Shown here: positions 42,038 through 50,555 of the stretch, one piece after another
How the letters are laid out: the number at the start of each line of letters is the position of its first letter
Numbering within the stretch: the first letter of the stretch is position 1
NCBI GenBank assembly: GCA_964632495.1
Contig: CAZWDS010000007.1
Location: 8,641 to 72,640, forward strand
DNA: 64,000 bases
From: CALKXV01 sp964632495
Lineage (GTDB): Bacteria; Pseudomonadota; Alphaproteobacteria; Rhodobacterales; Rhodobacteraceae
Direction of reading: 5' to 3'
Notes under the pieces: model-generated
What the model was told of the DNA's origin: nothing
Seen by the model: the letters and a program-made list of their open reading frames with translations, nothing else
Database searches by the model: none
Program-made: the position numbers and the translations under genes

Positions 42038-42445
42038 ATTGGCTTTCTCAGCACGCGTCTGGACCTGCCCGGTGGGGCAAGCGCCTTTAGAGTGCTGTTA
42101 TTTAGGGCGAAAAGACGCTGCTGGCCCATAGCAAAACCACCCGTCAGGGACGGGTCAGCCTGATTGCTATTCCACGCGCGCGTCATCGCGGTTCTTCTCC
42201 GACACCTCTAAAGGGTGCCCGTTCAAGGCCCGGGGGCGTGGAGTTTTCCCGCCCGCCCGGGCAATTCCAGTTGCCCTACAGAAGGGCGGATATCCGGACC
42301 AGCGACCGAAAACAAACGGCTAACTCTCTGGAACGGCGAAACTTTTTGGGGCGCGCTTCGCAAATAGATCAAGCGTGCCTTGCACGTAACATAAGGTGTT
42401 GCACACTCACATTACAATGGCGAATTTTCGAAATTCCACTAACAA
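42038..42445 (-). promoter_or_regulatory. Long leader region of rne with hairpins and a possible upstream reading frame
   Basis: No conserved gene is seen in 408 bases upstream of rne. On the minus strand the hairpin ACCCGTC-CT(G)-GACGGGT is centred at 42139-42155 and followed by GGTTTTGC, an attenuator-like arrangement. Close to it a frame opens at 42186 with GGAGAAG eight or so bases before ATG, and runs out of frame over the rne start to 41905 (93 codons, MTRAWNSNQADPS...). Long structured leaders are known to serve RNase E autoregulation in other bacteria; here it is inferred. Confidence 0.45.
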
Positions 42446-43033
42446 CTAGGGTTTTGCGTTTTCCGCGCACACCCGTCCCAATACCGCATTCGGCCAAGGA
42501 CAAAGAAGATCACCGAGGTATCGGCTCTCAGCGTGGAAATCGCCCGTTGGCCTGTCCGTGCGTTCAAATGGGTGAAATGGCAGCAAGAAAGCCTGATCTT
42601 TGTGGATAAATGTCAGAATTTCGGGCGTCCAAACATCAAGCGGCTTCCCCCAACTCGTTGGCGCGACATAGGTTAAGATCCGGATGTGCTTCGTTGAGAC
42701 ATCCTTTGGAACATAACTTGGGACGAAATCTGCAAAGCCCCAGGGATCATACCGAATTGCAATCACCTCAGCCGTCAGAACGGTTTCAAGCGCAACAGCA
42801 CGTTCAATCGTCTTATGCCTGTCCAAAACAACGTCAAACGCTTCAGAGTCTGGTGGAAAAACGCCCGTGTCACCCAAAACCCGATGTACCTCGCGGGACG
42901 CGCTGACAAGGGTCACACGGTCCGCTTCGCCATATCTCAACATCCATTTGCAAAGATCGGTGCACGCCCGCCCCACCACGACAACATGCTTTCCCGCAAC
43001 GTCGAGGGTCTCTGATCGGATCTCGGCATCCAT
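42446..43033 (-). CDS. Hypothetical protein
   Basis: I do not recognise a family. From the ATG at 43033 the protein has 195 residues; a GTG at 43081 would add 16 but overlap the divergent gene at 43055. The N-terminal part GKHVVVVGRACTDLCKWMLRYG resembles the beginning of a Rossmann fold, such as a SAM-dependent methyltransferase or dehydrogenase-like domain, and VIAIRYDPWGFADFVPSYVP could follow. The rest is not typical. It lies upstream of rne on the same strand, but a 408-base spacer lies between. Confidence 0.5.
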   Translation of the reverse strand: MDAEIRSETLDVAGKHVVVVGRACTDLCKWMLRYGEADRVTLVSASREVHRVLGDTGVFPPDSEAFDVVLDRHKTIERAVALETVLTAEVIAIRYDPWGFADFVPSYVPKDVSTKHIRILTYVAPTSWGKPLDVWTPEILTFIHKDQAFLLPFHPFERTDRPTGDFHAESRYLGDLLCPWPNAVLGRVCAENAKP

Positions 43034-43054
43034 AAGTGCGGTCTTATCCGCGCC

Positions 43055-43717
43055 ATGAGACGCTTGGTCGATCAAAGGCACACCGACGCCCAGAATTACG
43101 ACGACCGCGTGAAACCCGATTTAACGCGCGACCTAGAAGCCCTCGACCTCTCCTTCGGCGCTCCGGTTTATCTGCGCGTTTTTAAGGAAGAGCGCATGTT
43201 GGAACTCTGGGTCAAAGGCGATCAGCGCTTTGTGTTGTTTCGCGAATACCCGATCTGCAATTATTCAGGCAATCTTGGCCCGAAATTGAAAGAAGGCGAC
43301 CGGCAATCACCCGAGGGCTTCTATCAAGTTGACCGCAACGCTCTGAACCCCAACAGCAGCTATCACCTCTCTTTCAACCTCGGATTCCCAAACGCCTTTG
43401 ATCGCGCTCATGACCGAACAGGCAGTTTCCTCATGATCCACGGCGCTTGCGCCTCAATTGGATGTTACGCGATGACGGACGCAGGGATTGAAGAAATCTA
43501 CGTTCTGGTAGAAGCGGCTCTCAACGCGGGTCAAAGCCAAGTGCCGGTTCACGCTTTTCCGTTCCGCATGACAAAAGCCCGACTGGCAACAGAAACCGAA
43601 AACCGCTGGCACGGGTTCTGGCAAGGGTTGAAGACTGGCTACGACGCTTTCGAAGCCAATGGCGTACCGCCCCAAATCACCGTAACAAACGGGAGGTACC
43701 GCATTGCAGGCAATTAG
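43055..43717 (+). CDS. L,D-transpeptidase (YafK/YkuD family)
   Basis: The 220-residue protein has the YkuD catalytic block FLMIHGACASIGCYAMTD with the His and Cys of the active site, and upstream VYLRVFKEERMLELWVK and EGDRQSPEGFYQVDR, typical of YafK. Such enzymes act on peptidoglycan stem peptides in the periplasm. No signal peptide is visible: the frame upstream of the ATG reaches a stop (43013) without another start, and residues 1-20 are charged. Either a start was lost or export uses another signal. Confidence 0.85.
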   Translation: MRRLVDQRHTDAQNYDDRVKPDLTRDLEALDLSFGAPVYLRVFKEERMLELWVKGDQRFVLFREYPICNYSGNLGPKLKEGDRQSPEGFYQVDRNALNPNSSYHLSFNLGFPNAFDRAHDRTGSFLMIHGACASIGCYAMTDAGIEEIYVLVEAALNAGQSQVPVHAFPFRMTKARLATETENRWHGFWQGLKTGYDAFEANGVPPQITVTNGRYRIAGN

Positions 43718-43720
43718 CAC

Positions 43721-43772
43721 CTTCTTCTTGGTTTAAATATGCTGGGGGAGTGTGAGGGGGCAAAGCCCCCTC
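43721..43772 (+). repeat. Dispersed intergenic element, copy C (divergent)
   Basis: It reads TTCTTCTTGG, TAAATATGCTGGGGG and the box GGGGGCAAAGCCCCC (43756-43770), a looser match than the other copies. It lies between the convergent L,D-transpeptidase and dctD-like genes, and a small hairpin CGCCG-TCAGG-CGGCG follows. Confidence 0.55.
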
Positions 43773-43802
43773 GCCAGTCGCGACGCCGTCAGGCGGCGCA
43801 AA

Positions 43803-45137
43803 TCAAAGATAGTCCGAGCGCTGCAGACCGTACTTTGCCATCTTCTCGTTCAGGGTCCGGCGCGGCAAGCAAAGCTCTTCCATCACGTTCACAATCGAGC
43901 CGCGATGGCGCCGCATCGTGTTGTCGATCAACATGCGCTCAAAGGCCTCCACGTATTCTTTCAAGGGCTTTCCTTCGGTGGTCACCGTAACGTCAGCCGC
44001 CTCTTCGTTGTCGGCCATCAAAAGCGACGCAATGGTGCCGGACCCACGACGCGATTGAAGCACAGCGCGTTCGGCGATGTTGATCAGCTGACGGATATTG
44101 CCGGGCCACGGAGCCTGCAACAATTGAGCCGCTTCCTGAGCGCTGACTTCCGGTGTTTCGCAGCCATATTCATCCGCATATTGATCCGAGAACTGTTGGA
44201 ACAGCATGAGGATGTCTTCGCCGCGCTGACGCAAAGGCGGCAGCGTGATCTTCATGGCCGCCAAGCGATAGAACAGGTCAGGACGCAGCGCGTCTTCGCA
44301 GGTGCGACCGGCCTCTTGCAGGTTGCAGATCGCCACGATGCGGGTTTCAGCGGGTGTGCCCTGATCGTTCATCCAGCTCAGCAGGCGCGCTTGCAGTGGC
44401 TGGGGAAGCGCTTCGATGTCCTCCAGAACCAGCGTACCGCCCCGGGCCTCTTCCAAAAGCGGCAATTGCCCGCCCTCTTCCATAGGTCCAAACAATTGAG
44501 CCGCCAAAGCCTCTTCTTCTTGTGCGGCACAGGAAAACAGCACGAACTTCTTACCCGCCTTCGCACCAACTGCGTGCAGGGCGTGGGCGACCAGCGTTTT
44601 ACCGGTACCGGTTTCACCTTCGATCAGCACGTGACCATCGGCTTGCCCCAAATCGAGAATGTCCTCGCGCAAACGCTCCATGACCGGCGATGCGCCGATC
44701 AGCTTTTGCATGAGGCCCGTGCCGTCCGACAATTCACGGCGCAGGGCGCGGTTGTCCAATGTCAGGCGGCGCGCATTGGCAGCTCGCTTGGTCAACTCGG
44801 TCATCTTGTCCGGGTTGAACGGCTTTTCCAGAAAATCAAAAGCGCCGACCTGCATCGCCTCGACCGCCATCGGCACATCGCCGTGGCCAGTGATCATGAT
44901 GACAGGCAACGCGCTGTCGACGCTCATCAGACGCTTCAAAAAACCCATACCATCCATGCCGGGCATCTTGATATCGCTGACCACAACACCCGGAAAATCG
45001 GGGGTCAAAGCCTTCAGCGCATCCTCGGCGCTTCCATAGGTTTCTGTGTCAAAGCCCGACAATGCCAACCACTGACTTATGGATTGGCGCATGTCTTGCT
45101 CGTCGTCGACAATGGCGACCTTCATTGCCTGCGTCAT
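43803..45137 (-). CDS. dctD: DctD-type response regulator lacking the GAFTGA loop
   Basis: The 444-residue protein starts at the ATG at 45137, nine bases after GGAG. The receiver domain (1-120) has the acidic pocket IVDDEQ and phospho-acceptor Asp55 (VVVSDIKMPG). The AAA+ domain has Walker A EGETGTGKTL (near 173-182), Walker B GGTLVLEDIE and the arginine region RPDLFYRLAAMKITLPPLRQRGED. Between LFG and GGTLVLED only about 18 residues occur, and the GAFTGA sigma-54 contact loop is missing. A Fis-type helix-turn-helix (VMEELCLPRRTLNEKMAKYG) ends the protein. The partner kinase is 16 bases upstream. It may act without sigma-54. Confidence 0.88.
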   Translation of the reverse strand: MTQAMKVAIVDDEQDMRQSISQWLALSGFDTETYGSAEDALKALTPDFPGVVVSDIKMPGMDGMGFLKRLMSVDSALPVIMITGHGDVPMAVEAMQVGAFDFLEKPFNPDKMTELTKRAANARRLTLDNRALRRELSDGTGLMQKLIGASPVMERLREDILDLGQADGHVLIEGETGTGKTLVAHALHAVGAKAGKKFVLFSCAAQEEEALAAQLFGPMEEGGQLPLLEEARGGTLVLEDIEALPQPLQARLLSWMNDQGTPAETRIVAICNLQEAGRTCEDALRPDLFYRLAAMKITLPPLRQRGEDILMLFQQFSDQYADEYGCETPEVSAQEAAQLLQAPWPGNIRQLINIAERAVLQSRRGSGTIASLLMADNEEAADVTVTTEGKPLKEYVEAFERMLIDNTMRRHRGSIVNVMEELCLPRRTLNEKMAKYGLQRSDYL

Positions 45138-45153
45138 GGTCTTAACTCCAAAG

Positions 45154-46899
45154 TTACTCCGCAGCTTCGGACTTTGCCGAAGCCAGCGGCAAGGTGATTT
45201 CAAACACTGCCCCACCGTCACTGCCATTTCGGGCAGTCAGACGGCCGCCAAGGTCGTTTACGATACCAGAAGAAATGGCAAGGCCCAGTCCGACCCCGTC
45301 GCCCGGCGCTTTCGTAGTATAGAAGGGTTCAAACAAATTCTCGAGGTCTTCGATACCCGAACCGTTGTCCCGAACCGTAATCAGCACTTCATCGCCAACC
45401 GTCAGCAAAATTTTGACGATTGGGTCGGCCGTGGCTTTCGTGGCGTCAAGCGCGTTGCGCAAAAGGTTCACCAGCACCTGTTCCAAGCGGATGCGATCAG
45501 CTTCGATGATCACAGGATCGCGCGGCAAAGAGGCATCGATTTCGATGTCACCCCGGCGCAATTGGGGCTCCATCATCGACAAGGCCGAGGACACGCTTTT
45601 CCTTGCATCTATGGCTTCAAATGCTGTTCCGCCCTTCCTGGCATAGGATTTGAGCTGTCTTGTGATAGCACCCATACGCTCGATCAGATCGTCAATCCGC
45701 TGGAACGAGGACAAGGCTTCGTCGGATCGGCGGCGTTGCAGCAATAACTTGGCACCTGCGAGATAGGTTTTCATGGCAGCCAGAGGCTGGTTCAATTCGT
45801 GACTGACCGCCGCCGACATTTCGCCCAAAGCGGCCAGTTTCGAGGATTGCTGCAATGTTTGTTCAGCCACTTCGAGGTGTCTTTCGGCCTTTTCCCGTTC
45901 GGCAATTTCTCGCTGCAGCGCAATGTTAAGCTGGCGGAGTTCAGCCGATTCTCGCTGGAAAAATCTGAGACGCGACGTCGCTTTGCGGCTGACAAAATAG
46001 AAAACCAAGGTCATGAGAATCGCGATCCCCATGATTTCCAGCGCCAACACGGCATTCACCCGCTCGCGCACACCTGCGTAGGTGGTGAAGGATGTGATCT
46101 GCCAGCCTTGAAAGCCGATCCGCGCTTCTTGCCGCATAACGGCCTCGCCCTGTAAATAGGCATCCGCGGGCAAAGCGCCCCAACGGGCCGTCGCGCGGAA
46201 GGCGCGTTCGATGGCCGACTGCGCGGGGCGGACCGAAAGCGCATTTTCCTCGTTCAGTCCGCGCCAACGCGCTTCGGTGGACAGAATGATGGTGTCTTCG
46301 CTGTCGGCCACGATGACCGCGTCCGTGAACCCGGCCCAGGAGCTTTCGAATTTTTTTAGGTCGACCTCGACCATGATGACGCCGATCAATTCACCTTGGG
46401 CTTCGATCTTGCGTGAATAGGCAAAGACACGAGTGCCGGACTCCAGAAGGCTTGTGGTAAAAACAGTATCGTTCGAGCGCGTCGCCTCAATGTAATAAGG
46501 CTCGGCCCGATGGATCGAACTGATCAAAGCCCGGTCCGTCGCAGCCACCGCACGGCCATCACGGTCCATCAGCAACATGCCCTCGGCGGCAATTTCGTCT
46601 CGGTACTCGATCAGACGTTGGGAACTTTGCGAAAAGTCACCGGAATTCAATGCGCCGATCAACGTCGGATCCCGCGCCAAAAGCTGCGGCACAATCTGGT
46701 TTCGCTGAAGCTCACTTAAGATGTTGCCCGAATAAAGTGCCAGCCGCACCTCGGCCCGCGACCGGGTGGTTTCGGTGAAACGGTCGGTCAGAAAAACATT
46801 GGTCCACCACACCAGTGCGGCCCCGGCCAAAATCAAAATCACCATGACAAGCCTGCCGCGCCAAGGCCGACCGCTTGTCTTCTCGGTTACATCACTCAT
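45154..46899 (-). CDS. dctB: DctB-type sensor histidine kinase
   Basis: The 581-residue membrane kinase has two membrane helices (about 17-38 and 285-304) that frame a large periplasmic PAS-like sensor domain, as in DctB of C4-dicarboxylate sensing. A coiled-coil linker leads to the HisKA domain with MSAAVSHELNQPLAAMKTYL (phospho-accepting His367) and to the ATPase part: N box VLVNLLRNALDATK, G1 ITVRDNGSGIED, F box LFEPFYTTK and G2 GVGLGLAIS. It signals to the downstream DctD-like regulator. No dicarboxylate transporter gene lies next to it in this window. Confidence 0.9.
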   Translation of the reverse strand: MSDVTEKTSGRPWRGRLVMVILILAGAALVWWTNVFLTDRFTETTRSRAEVRLALYSGNILSELQRNQIVPQLLARDPTLIGALNSGDFSQSSQRLIEYRDEIAAEGMLLMDRDGRAVAATDRALISSIHRAEPYYIEATRSNDTVFTTSLLESGTRVFAYSRKIEAQGELIGVIMVEVDLKKFESSWAGFTDAVIVADSEDTIILSTEARWRGLNEENALSVRPAQSAIERAFRATARWGALPADAYLQGEAVMRQEARIGFQGWQITSFTTYAGVRERVNAVLALEIMGIAILMTLVFYFVSRKATSRLRFFQRESAELRQLNIALQREIAEREKAERHLEVAEQTLQQSSKLAALGEMSAAVSHELNQPLAAMKTYLAGAKLLLQRRRSDEALSSFQRIDDLIERMGAITRQLKSYARKGGTAFEAIDARKSVSSALSMMEPQLRRGDIEIDASLPRDPVIIEADRIRLEQVLVNLLRNALDATKATADPIVKILLTVGDEVLITVRDNGSGIEDLENLFEPFYTTKAPGDGVGLGLAISSGIVNDLGGRLTARNGSDGGAVFEITLPLASAKSEAAE

Positions 46900-46930
46900 G
46901 GAACAAGACTAGGGCTTGAAAGGATCAGGC

Positions 46931-47599
46931 TCAAGCATCCACCACGGCATCGGCCAAGGCGCGGAACATTTGAGTGCCATCCGTCATTCCGACGGCGGGG
47001 TCTGCCGCGCGTTCAGGGTGCGGCATCAAGCCAAGGACCCGGCGGTTGGCCGACAAAATCCCTGCGATCCGATCAACCGAGCCGTTCAGATCATTTGCAT
47101 AGCGAAACGCGATCCGATCCTCATCCGCCAAAGCAGCCCGAATATCGTCGGTCGCCTGATAGTTGCCGTCATGGTGCGCGACCGGATAAGTGACCATGCT
47201 GCCCACGTCGTAGCTTTGGGTGAAATCAGATGCAGCCGTCGCAATTTCAAGCTCAACGGAGCGGCAGATAAATTTCAGCCCAGCGTTGCGCATCAAGGCA
47301 CCGGGCAGAAGCCCCGTTTCCAAAAGCACCTGAAATCCGTTGCAAATCCCAATGGCATAGCCGCCCGCGTCCACATGGGCTTTCAAAGCTGCAACAATCG
47401 GTGACCGGGCCGCAATCGCACCGCAGCGCAGGTAATCACCAAAGGAAAACCCACCCGGAACGCCGACAATATCGACACCCTTTGGAAGCTTGGTTTCCTT
47501 GTGCCAGACCATGTCGACATCAAACCCCGCGTTGCGGAAGGCAACAGCAAGGTCACGGTCACAGTTCGATCCGGGGAAAACGAGAACGGCAGCTTTCAT
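46931..47599 (-). CDS. purQ: Phosphoribosylformylglycinamidine synthase subunit PurQ
   Basis: The 222-residue glutaminase subunit starts MKAAVLVFPGSNCDRDLAVAF at 47599. The nucleophile elbow reads YAIGICNGFQVLLETGLLPG with the catalytic Cys, and the C-terminal His-Glu are in LGLMPHPERAADP. It supplies ammonia to PurL in step four of purine synthesis. PurL is not in the window. In place of direct linkage to purS, an alcohol dehydrogenase gene and 159 bases of spacer lie between them. Confidence 0.95.
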   Translation of the reverse strand: MKAAVLVFPGSNCDRDLAVAFRNAGFDVDMVWHKETKLPKGVDIVGVPGGFSFGDYLRCGAIAARSPIVAALKAHVDAGGYAIGICNGFQVLLETGLLPGALMRNAGLKFICRSVELEIATAASDFTQSYDVGSMVTYPVAHHDGNYQATDDIRAALADEDRIAFRYANDLNGSVDRIAGILSANRRVLGLMPHPERAADPAVGMTDGTQMFRALADAVVDA

Positions 47600-47758
47600 G
47601 GTGTGCGGCTCCTCTTGGGTGGCTTGTCCCTCACTTGCGGCATGTCCGGGCAAAACTCAAGAGCACGCCGCGCTTTGGTTGGAATTCTTAGCAGTCTTTG
47701 GCCTACGCGAAGGAAACCCTAACGCAAGCAGTTCGCCGCCAGCCTCGAAATTCTGACG

Positions 47759-48796
47759 TTAGCCCTGAAAATCGGTAATGACAGCCACGCCCGGGGGCGT
47801 TGGTCCGTTGAAGGCCGCCAGTTCGGCGCTGCAATCTGACAGGCCGACTTCGCGGGCCACAATGGGGGTCAGATCGACATGCCCGCTTTCGATCAGCGAC
47901 AAAAGCGACGGATAGCGATGCGCAGGCATGCCGCGCGTTCCGTAAAGCGCAAGGTTGCCCATGTAGACGGTGTTCAGGTTCACCTCTTGCACAGCGTGAT
48001 GGCCGACGGGCATGCCAACCTGTACGTGACGGCCAAGAGGGCGCAGACACTCAAGGCTTGCGGCAACGGTCGCCGGAAAACCAAGCGCCTCGATCGAGAC
48101 ATGAGCGCCGCCACCGGTGATGTCTTTTATAGCCGCAGCGCTGTTGCCGTCGCTCGCGTTGATTGCATGTTCGGCACCCAGAGTTTTGGCATGGGCCAGC
48201 TTTTCATCGACAATGTCGGTCACGATGACACGCGCACCAAGAGCGCGAGCCAACAGCATCGCAGCCAATCCAATGCCGCCCGTTCCATGCACAGCCACCC
48301 ATTCGCCAGCCTCAACCGCTGCACGCCCGGTCAACGCGTGCCAAGCCGTCGTCACGCGGCATCCAAGAGCCGCGGCAAGTGTGGGCGACATGTCTTCGGG
48401 TAAGCGCGCCAGATTGTGATCGCGCGGCACGGCGACGTATTCGGCAAACGCTCCGGGCTCGATGAACCCCGGCAACCGTTGATCGAGACACGTGTTGCTG
48501 ACGCCTGCGCGGCAGTTTGGGCAAGTGCCACAGGACAGAATAAAGGGTGCGATCAGCTTGTCGCCAACGGCATAGCTCGCATTGGCTCCCGCCTCGATCA
48601 CTTCGCCACAATATTCGTGACCGCCAATCTGGCCGGGTTTGACGCGAGGGTGTTCACCGACCCAACCGTGCCAATCACTGCGACACACTCCACAAGCCGA
48701 CACTTTTAGAACAACACCATCAGGCGGACATTCCGGGTCAGGCACGTCTTCGATGGAAAGCGGTGCGTTGTAGGTGCGCAAGACGGCGGCGCGCAT
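47759..48796 (-). CDS. Zinc-dependent alcohol dehydrogenase (MDR family)
   Basis: The 345-residue protein shows the catalytic zinc site SACGVCRSDWHGW and GGHEYCGEVIEAG, the structural zinc site SCGTCPNCRAGVSNTC with four Cys, and the NAD-binding turn VHGTGGIGLAAMLLARALGA. VTDIVDEKLAHAKTLG has the acidic residue favouring NAD over NADP. The substrate alcohol or aldehyde is unknown. The start overlaps the purS stop by one base (TGATG), so it is translated from the pur transcript. Confidence 0.9.
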   Translation of the reverse strand: MRAAVLRTYNAPLSIEDVPDPECPPDGVVLKVSACGVCRSDWHGWVGEHPRVKPGQIGGHEYCGEVIEAGANASYAVGDKLIAPFILSCGTCPNCRAGVSNTCLDQRLPGFIEPGAFAEYVAVPRDHNLARLPEDMSPTLAAALGCRVTTAWHALTGRAAVEAGEWVAVHGTGGIGLAAMLLARALGARVIVTDIVDEKLAHAKTLGAEHAINASDGNSAAAIKDITGGGAHVSIEALGFPATVAASLECLRPLGRHVQVGMPVGHHAVQEVNLNTVYMGNLALYGTRGMPAHRYPSLLSLIESGHVDLTPIVAREVGLSDCSAELAAFNGPTPPGVAVITDFQG

Positions 48797-49035
48797 CAGA
48801 TAAACTCGACCTCGTAACGCTCGATCACCGTGTTGGCCAAAAGCGTTTCGCACATTTTTTCAACTTCAGCCTCGGCCTTTCCAGCGTCGGTTTCGGCCAA
48901 ATCCAACTCGATCACTTTGCCCTGACGCACCGCGTCCACGCCATCAAATCCAAGCGAACCAAGCGCGTGACGCACGGCCTCTCCTTGAGGGTCCAGAACA
49001 CCTGTTTTCAGCATGATGTGAATGCGCGCTTTCAT
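48796..49035 (-). CDS. purS: Phosphoribosylformylglycinamidine synthase subunit PurS
   Basis: The 79-residue protein reads KARIHIMLKTGVLDPQGEAV, ALGSLGFDGVDAVRQGKVIE and MCETLLANTVIERYEVE, all typical of PurS. PurS bridges PurQ and PurL in the three-part enzyme. It lies 202 bases downstream of purC on the same strand and is coupled to the dehydrogenase gene. Confidence 0.95.
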   Translation of the reverse strand: MKARIHIMLKTGVLDPQGEAVRHALGSLGFDGVDAVRQGKVIELDLAETDAGKAEAEVEKMCETLLANTVIERYEVEFI

Positions 49036-49237
49036 TCCAATCTCCCGGCTTTGTTCCTGCGCACCTATCGCGGAAACTCCAAGGATTGTCCAATCCGAAT
49101 GCGCGCTTGATGGTCAGACTGCGCTTTGAGAAAACCCGCGTTCGCAAATTGATGTCCGGCAAAATTGGCCCGGGGCACCGGGACGCGTTCATTGCAAAAA
49201 GAAGCCCCTTGAAGCCCGGGCTGCAACTGAACTCAGT

Positions 49238-49999
49238 TCAGTTAATCAGCGTCGGCTTCGTGGCATGCGAAACATTGGAGGGCAAAACGCCAAGCCGACG
49301 GGCAACCTCGGTATAGGCATCCGCCAGATTGCCCAGATCACGCCGAAACACATCTTTGTCCAGCTTTTCGCCGGTTTCCATATCCCAAAGACGGCAACTG
49401 TCCGGACTGATCTCATCGGCGATAATCAAGCGTTGGAAATCTCCATCCCAAACCCGACCAATCTCAATCTTGAAATCGACCAGCTTGATCCCGACCGCCA
49501 GCATGCATCCAGACATGAAGTCGTTCACCCGCAAAGCCAAGGCCACCATGTCGTCCAGGTCCTGTTGCGAGGCCCAGCCGAAAGCGATGACATGTTCTTC
49601 GGCCACCAAAGGGTCGCCCAGACTGTCGTCTTTCAAACAAAACTCGACAATGGGACGTGGCAGCAAAGTGCCCTCTTCCAAGCCTAATCGTTGCGACAAG
49701 GTCCCTGCGGCATAGTTGCGCACGATCACTTCCAGCGGAATGATTTCGACCGAGCGGATCAACTGTTCACGCATATTAAGGCGCTTGATGAAATGCGTCG
49801 GCACACCGATCTGACTTAGACCGTTCATGAAAAACTCGGACAAGCGGTTGTTCAACACGCCTTTGCCGTCGATCACGTCTTTCTTTTGTGCGTTAAAGGC
49901 TGTCGCATCGTCCTTAAAATACTGCACCAAGGTCCCCGGTTCGGGGCCTTCATACAAAATCTTGGCTTTGCCTTCGTAGACTTTCTTACGACGTGCCAT
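49238..49999 (-). CDS. purC: SAICAR synthetase PurC
   Basis: The 253-residue enzyme begins RRKKVYEGKAKILYEGPEPG and has FIKRLNMREQLIRSVEIIPLEVIVRNYAAGT and LVDFKIEIGRVWDGDFQRLIIADEISPD, the family signature blocks. It joins aspartate to CAIR with ATP in purine synthesis. It is the first gene of the purC-purS-adh-purQ run and faces the divergent zeta inhibitor gene. Confidence 0.96.
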   Translation of the reverse strand: MARRKKVYEGKAKILYEGPEPGTLVQYFKDDATAFNAQKKDVIDGKGVLNNRLSEFFMNGLSQIGVPTHFIKRLNMREQLIRSVEIIPLEVIVRNYAAGTLSQRLGLEEGTLLPRPIVEFCLKDDSLGDPLVAEEHVIAFGWASQQDLDDMVALALRVNDFMSGCMLAVGIKLVDFKIEIGRVWDGDFQRLIIADEISPDSCRLWDMETGEKLDKDVFRRDLGNLADAYTEVARRLGVLPSNVSHATKPTLIN

Positions 50000-50057
50000 T
50001 TAGACCTCGGGAGATGTACCGCTTTTGAGAAATGTTAGCGGATTTCGCGTCTCTTTA

Positions 50058-50099
50058 GGGGAAAGCCCGGCTTCGGGCAAGCCAAGCTTGCTGCTTTCC
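50058..50099. other. Compact folded element in the purC / ATPase inhibitor spacer
   Basis: An outer stem GGAAAGC (50060-50066) with GCTTTCC (50093-50099) encloses two small hairpins, CCG-GCTT-CGG (50067-50076) and GCAAG...CTTGC (50077-50091). Together they draw a three-way junction of about 40 bases. It lies 60 bases before purC on one side and 70 before the zeta gene on the other. It may act as RNA or as a binding site; chance cannot be excluded. Confidence 0.4.
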
Positions 50100-50169
50100 A
50101 CCTCTTGCGAGAAGCCGCTCGTATGGGCATATGAAGAGAAACCACCCGTTAACCGGAGATCAGTGACAC

Positions 50170-50484
50170 ATGTCCAGCTTTGAAGATCGCGAAAACGCCT
50201 TTGAAAACAAGTTCGCCCATGACGCCCAGATGCAGTTCAAGGCCGAAGCGCGCCGCAATAAGCTTTTGGGCCTTTGGGCCGCCGGGCTTTTGGGTAAGTC
50301 CGATAACGACGCAAACGCCTATGCGACCGAAGTGGTAAAATCCGACTTTGAAGAAGCGGGCGACGAAGACGTCTTTCGCAAAGTTGCCGGGGATTTGGGC
50401 GACAAAGCATCGGAAGACGACATTCGCGCCAAGATGACTGAACTGATGGCCACCGCCAAAGCTCAGTTGATGGACGAAACCTGA
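50170..50484 (+). CDS. F1-ATPase inhibitor subunit zeta (DUF1476)
   Basis: The 104-residue protein reads FEDRENAFENKFAHDAQMQF, ARRNKLLGLWAAGLLG and EEAGDEDVFRKVAGDLGDKA, the DUF1476 pattern. In Paracoccus and relatives this is the zeta subunit, which inserts its N-terminus into F1 and blocks ATP hydrolysis. No membrane helix or signal is present, so it acts at the cytoplasmic face. It is divergent from purC. Confidence 0.9.
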   Translation: MSSFEDRENAFENKFAHDAQMQFKAEARRNKLLGLWAAGLLGKSDNDANAYATEVVKSDFEEAGDEDVFRKVAGDLGDKASEDDIRAKMTELMATAKAQLMDET

Positions 50485-50555
50485 TGTCACGTCTCAAACG
50501 TTAAGCCGCCGTCAACACCTCACCCCTAGAGTCCCTTCAGGGGCCCTGTATTGGG

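Noticed and set aside
43752..45197. Long plus-strand frame of 481 codons opposite dctD
   Set aside because: It is the antisense of a well-recognised response regulator; its translation is rich in His/Arg/Gln and matches no family I know.
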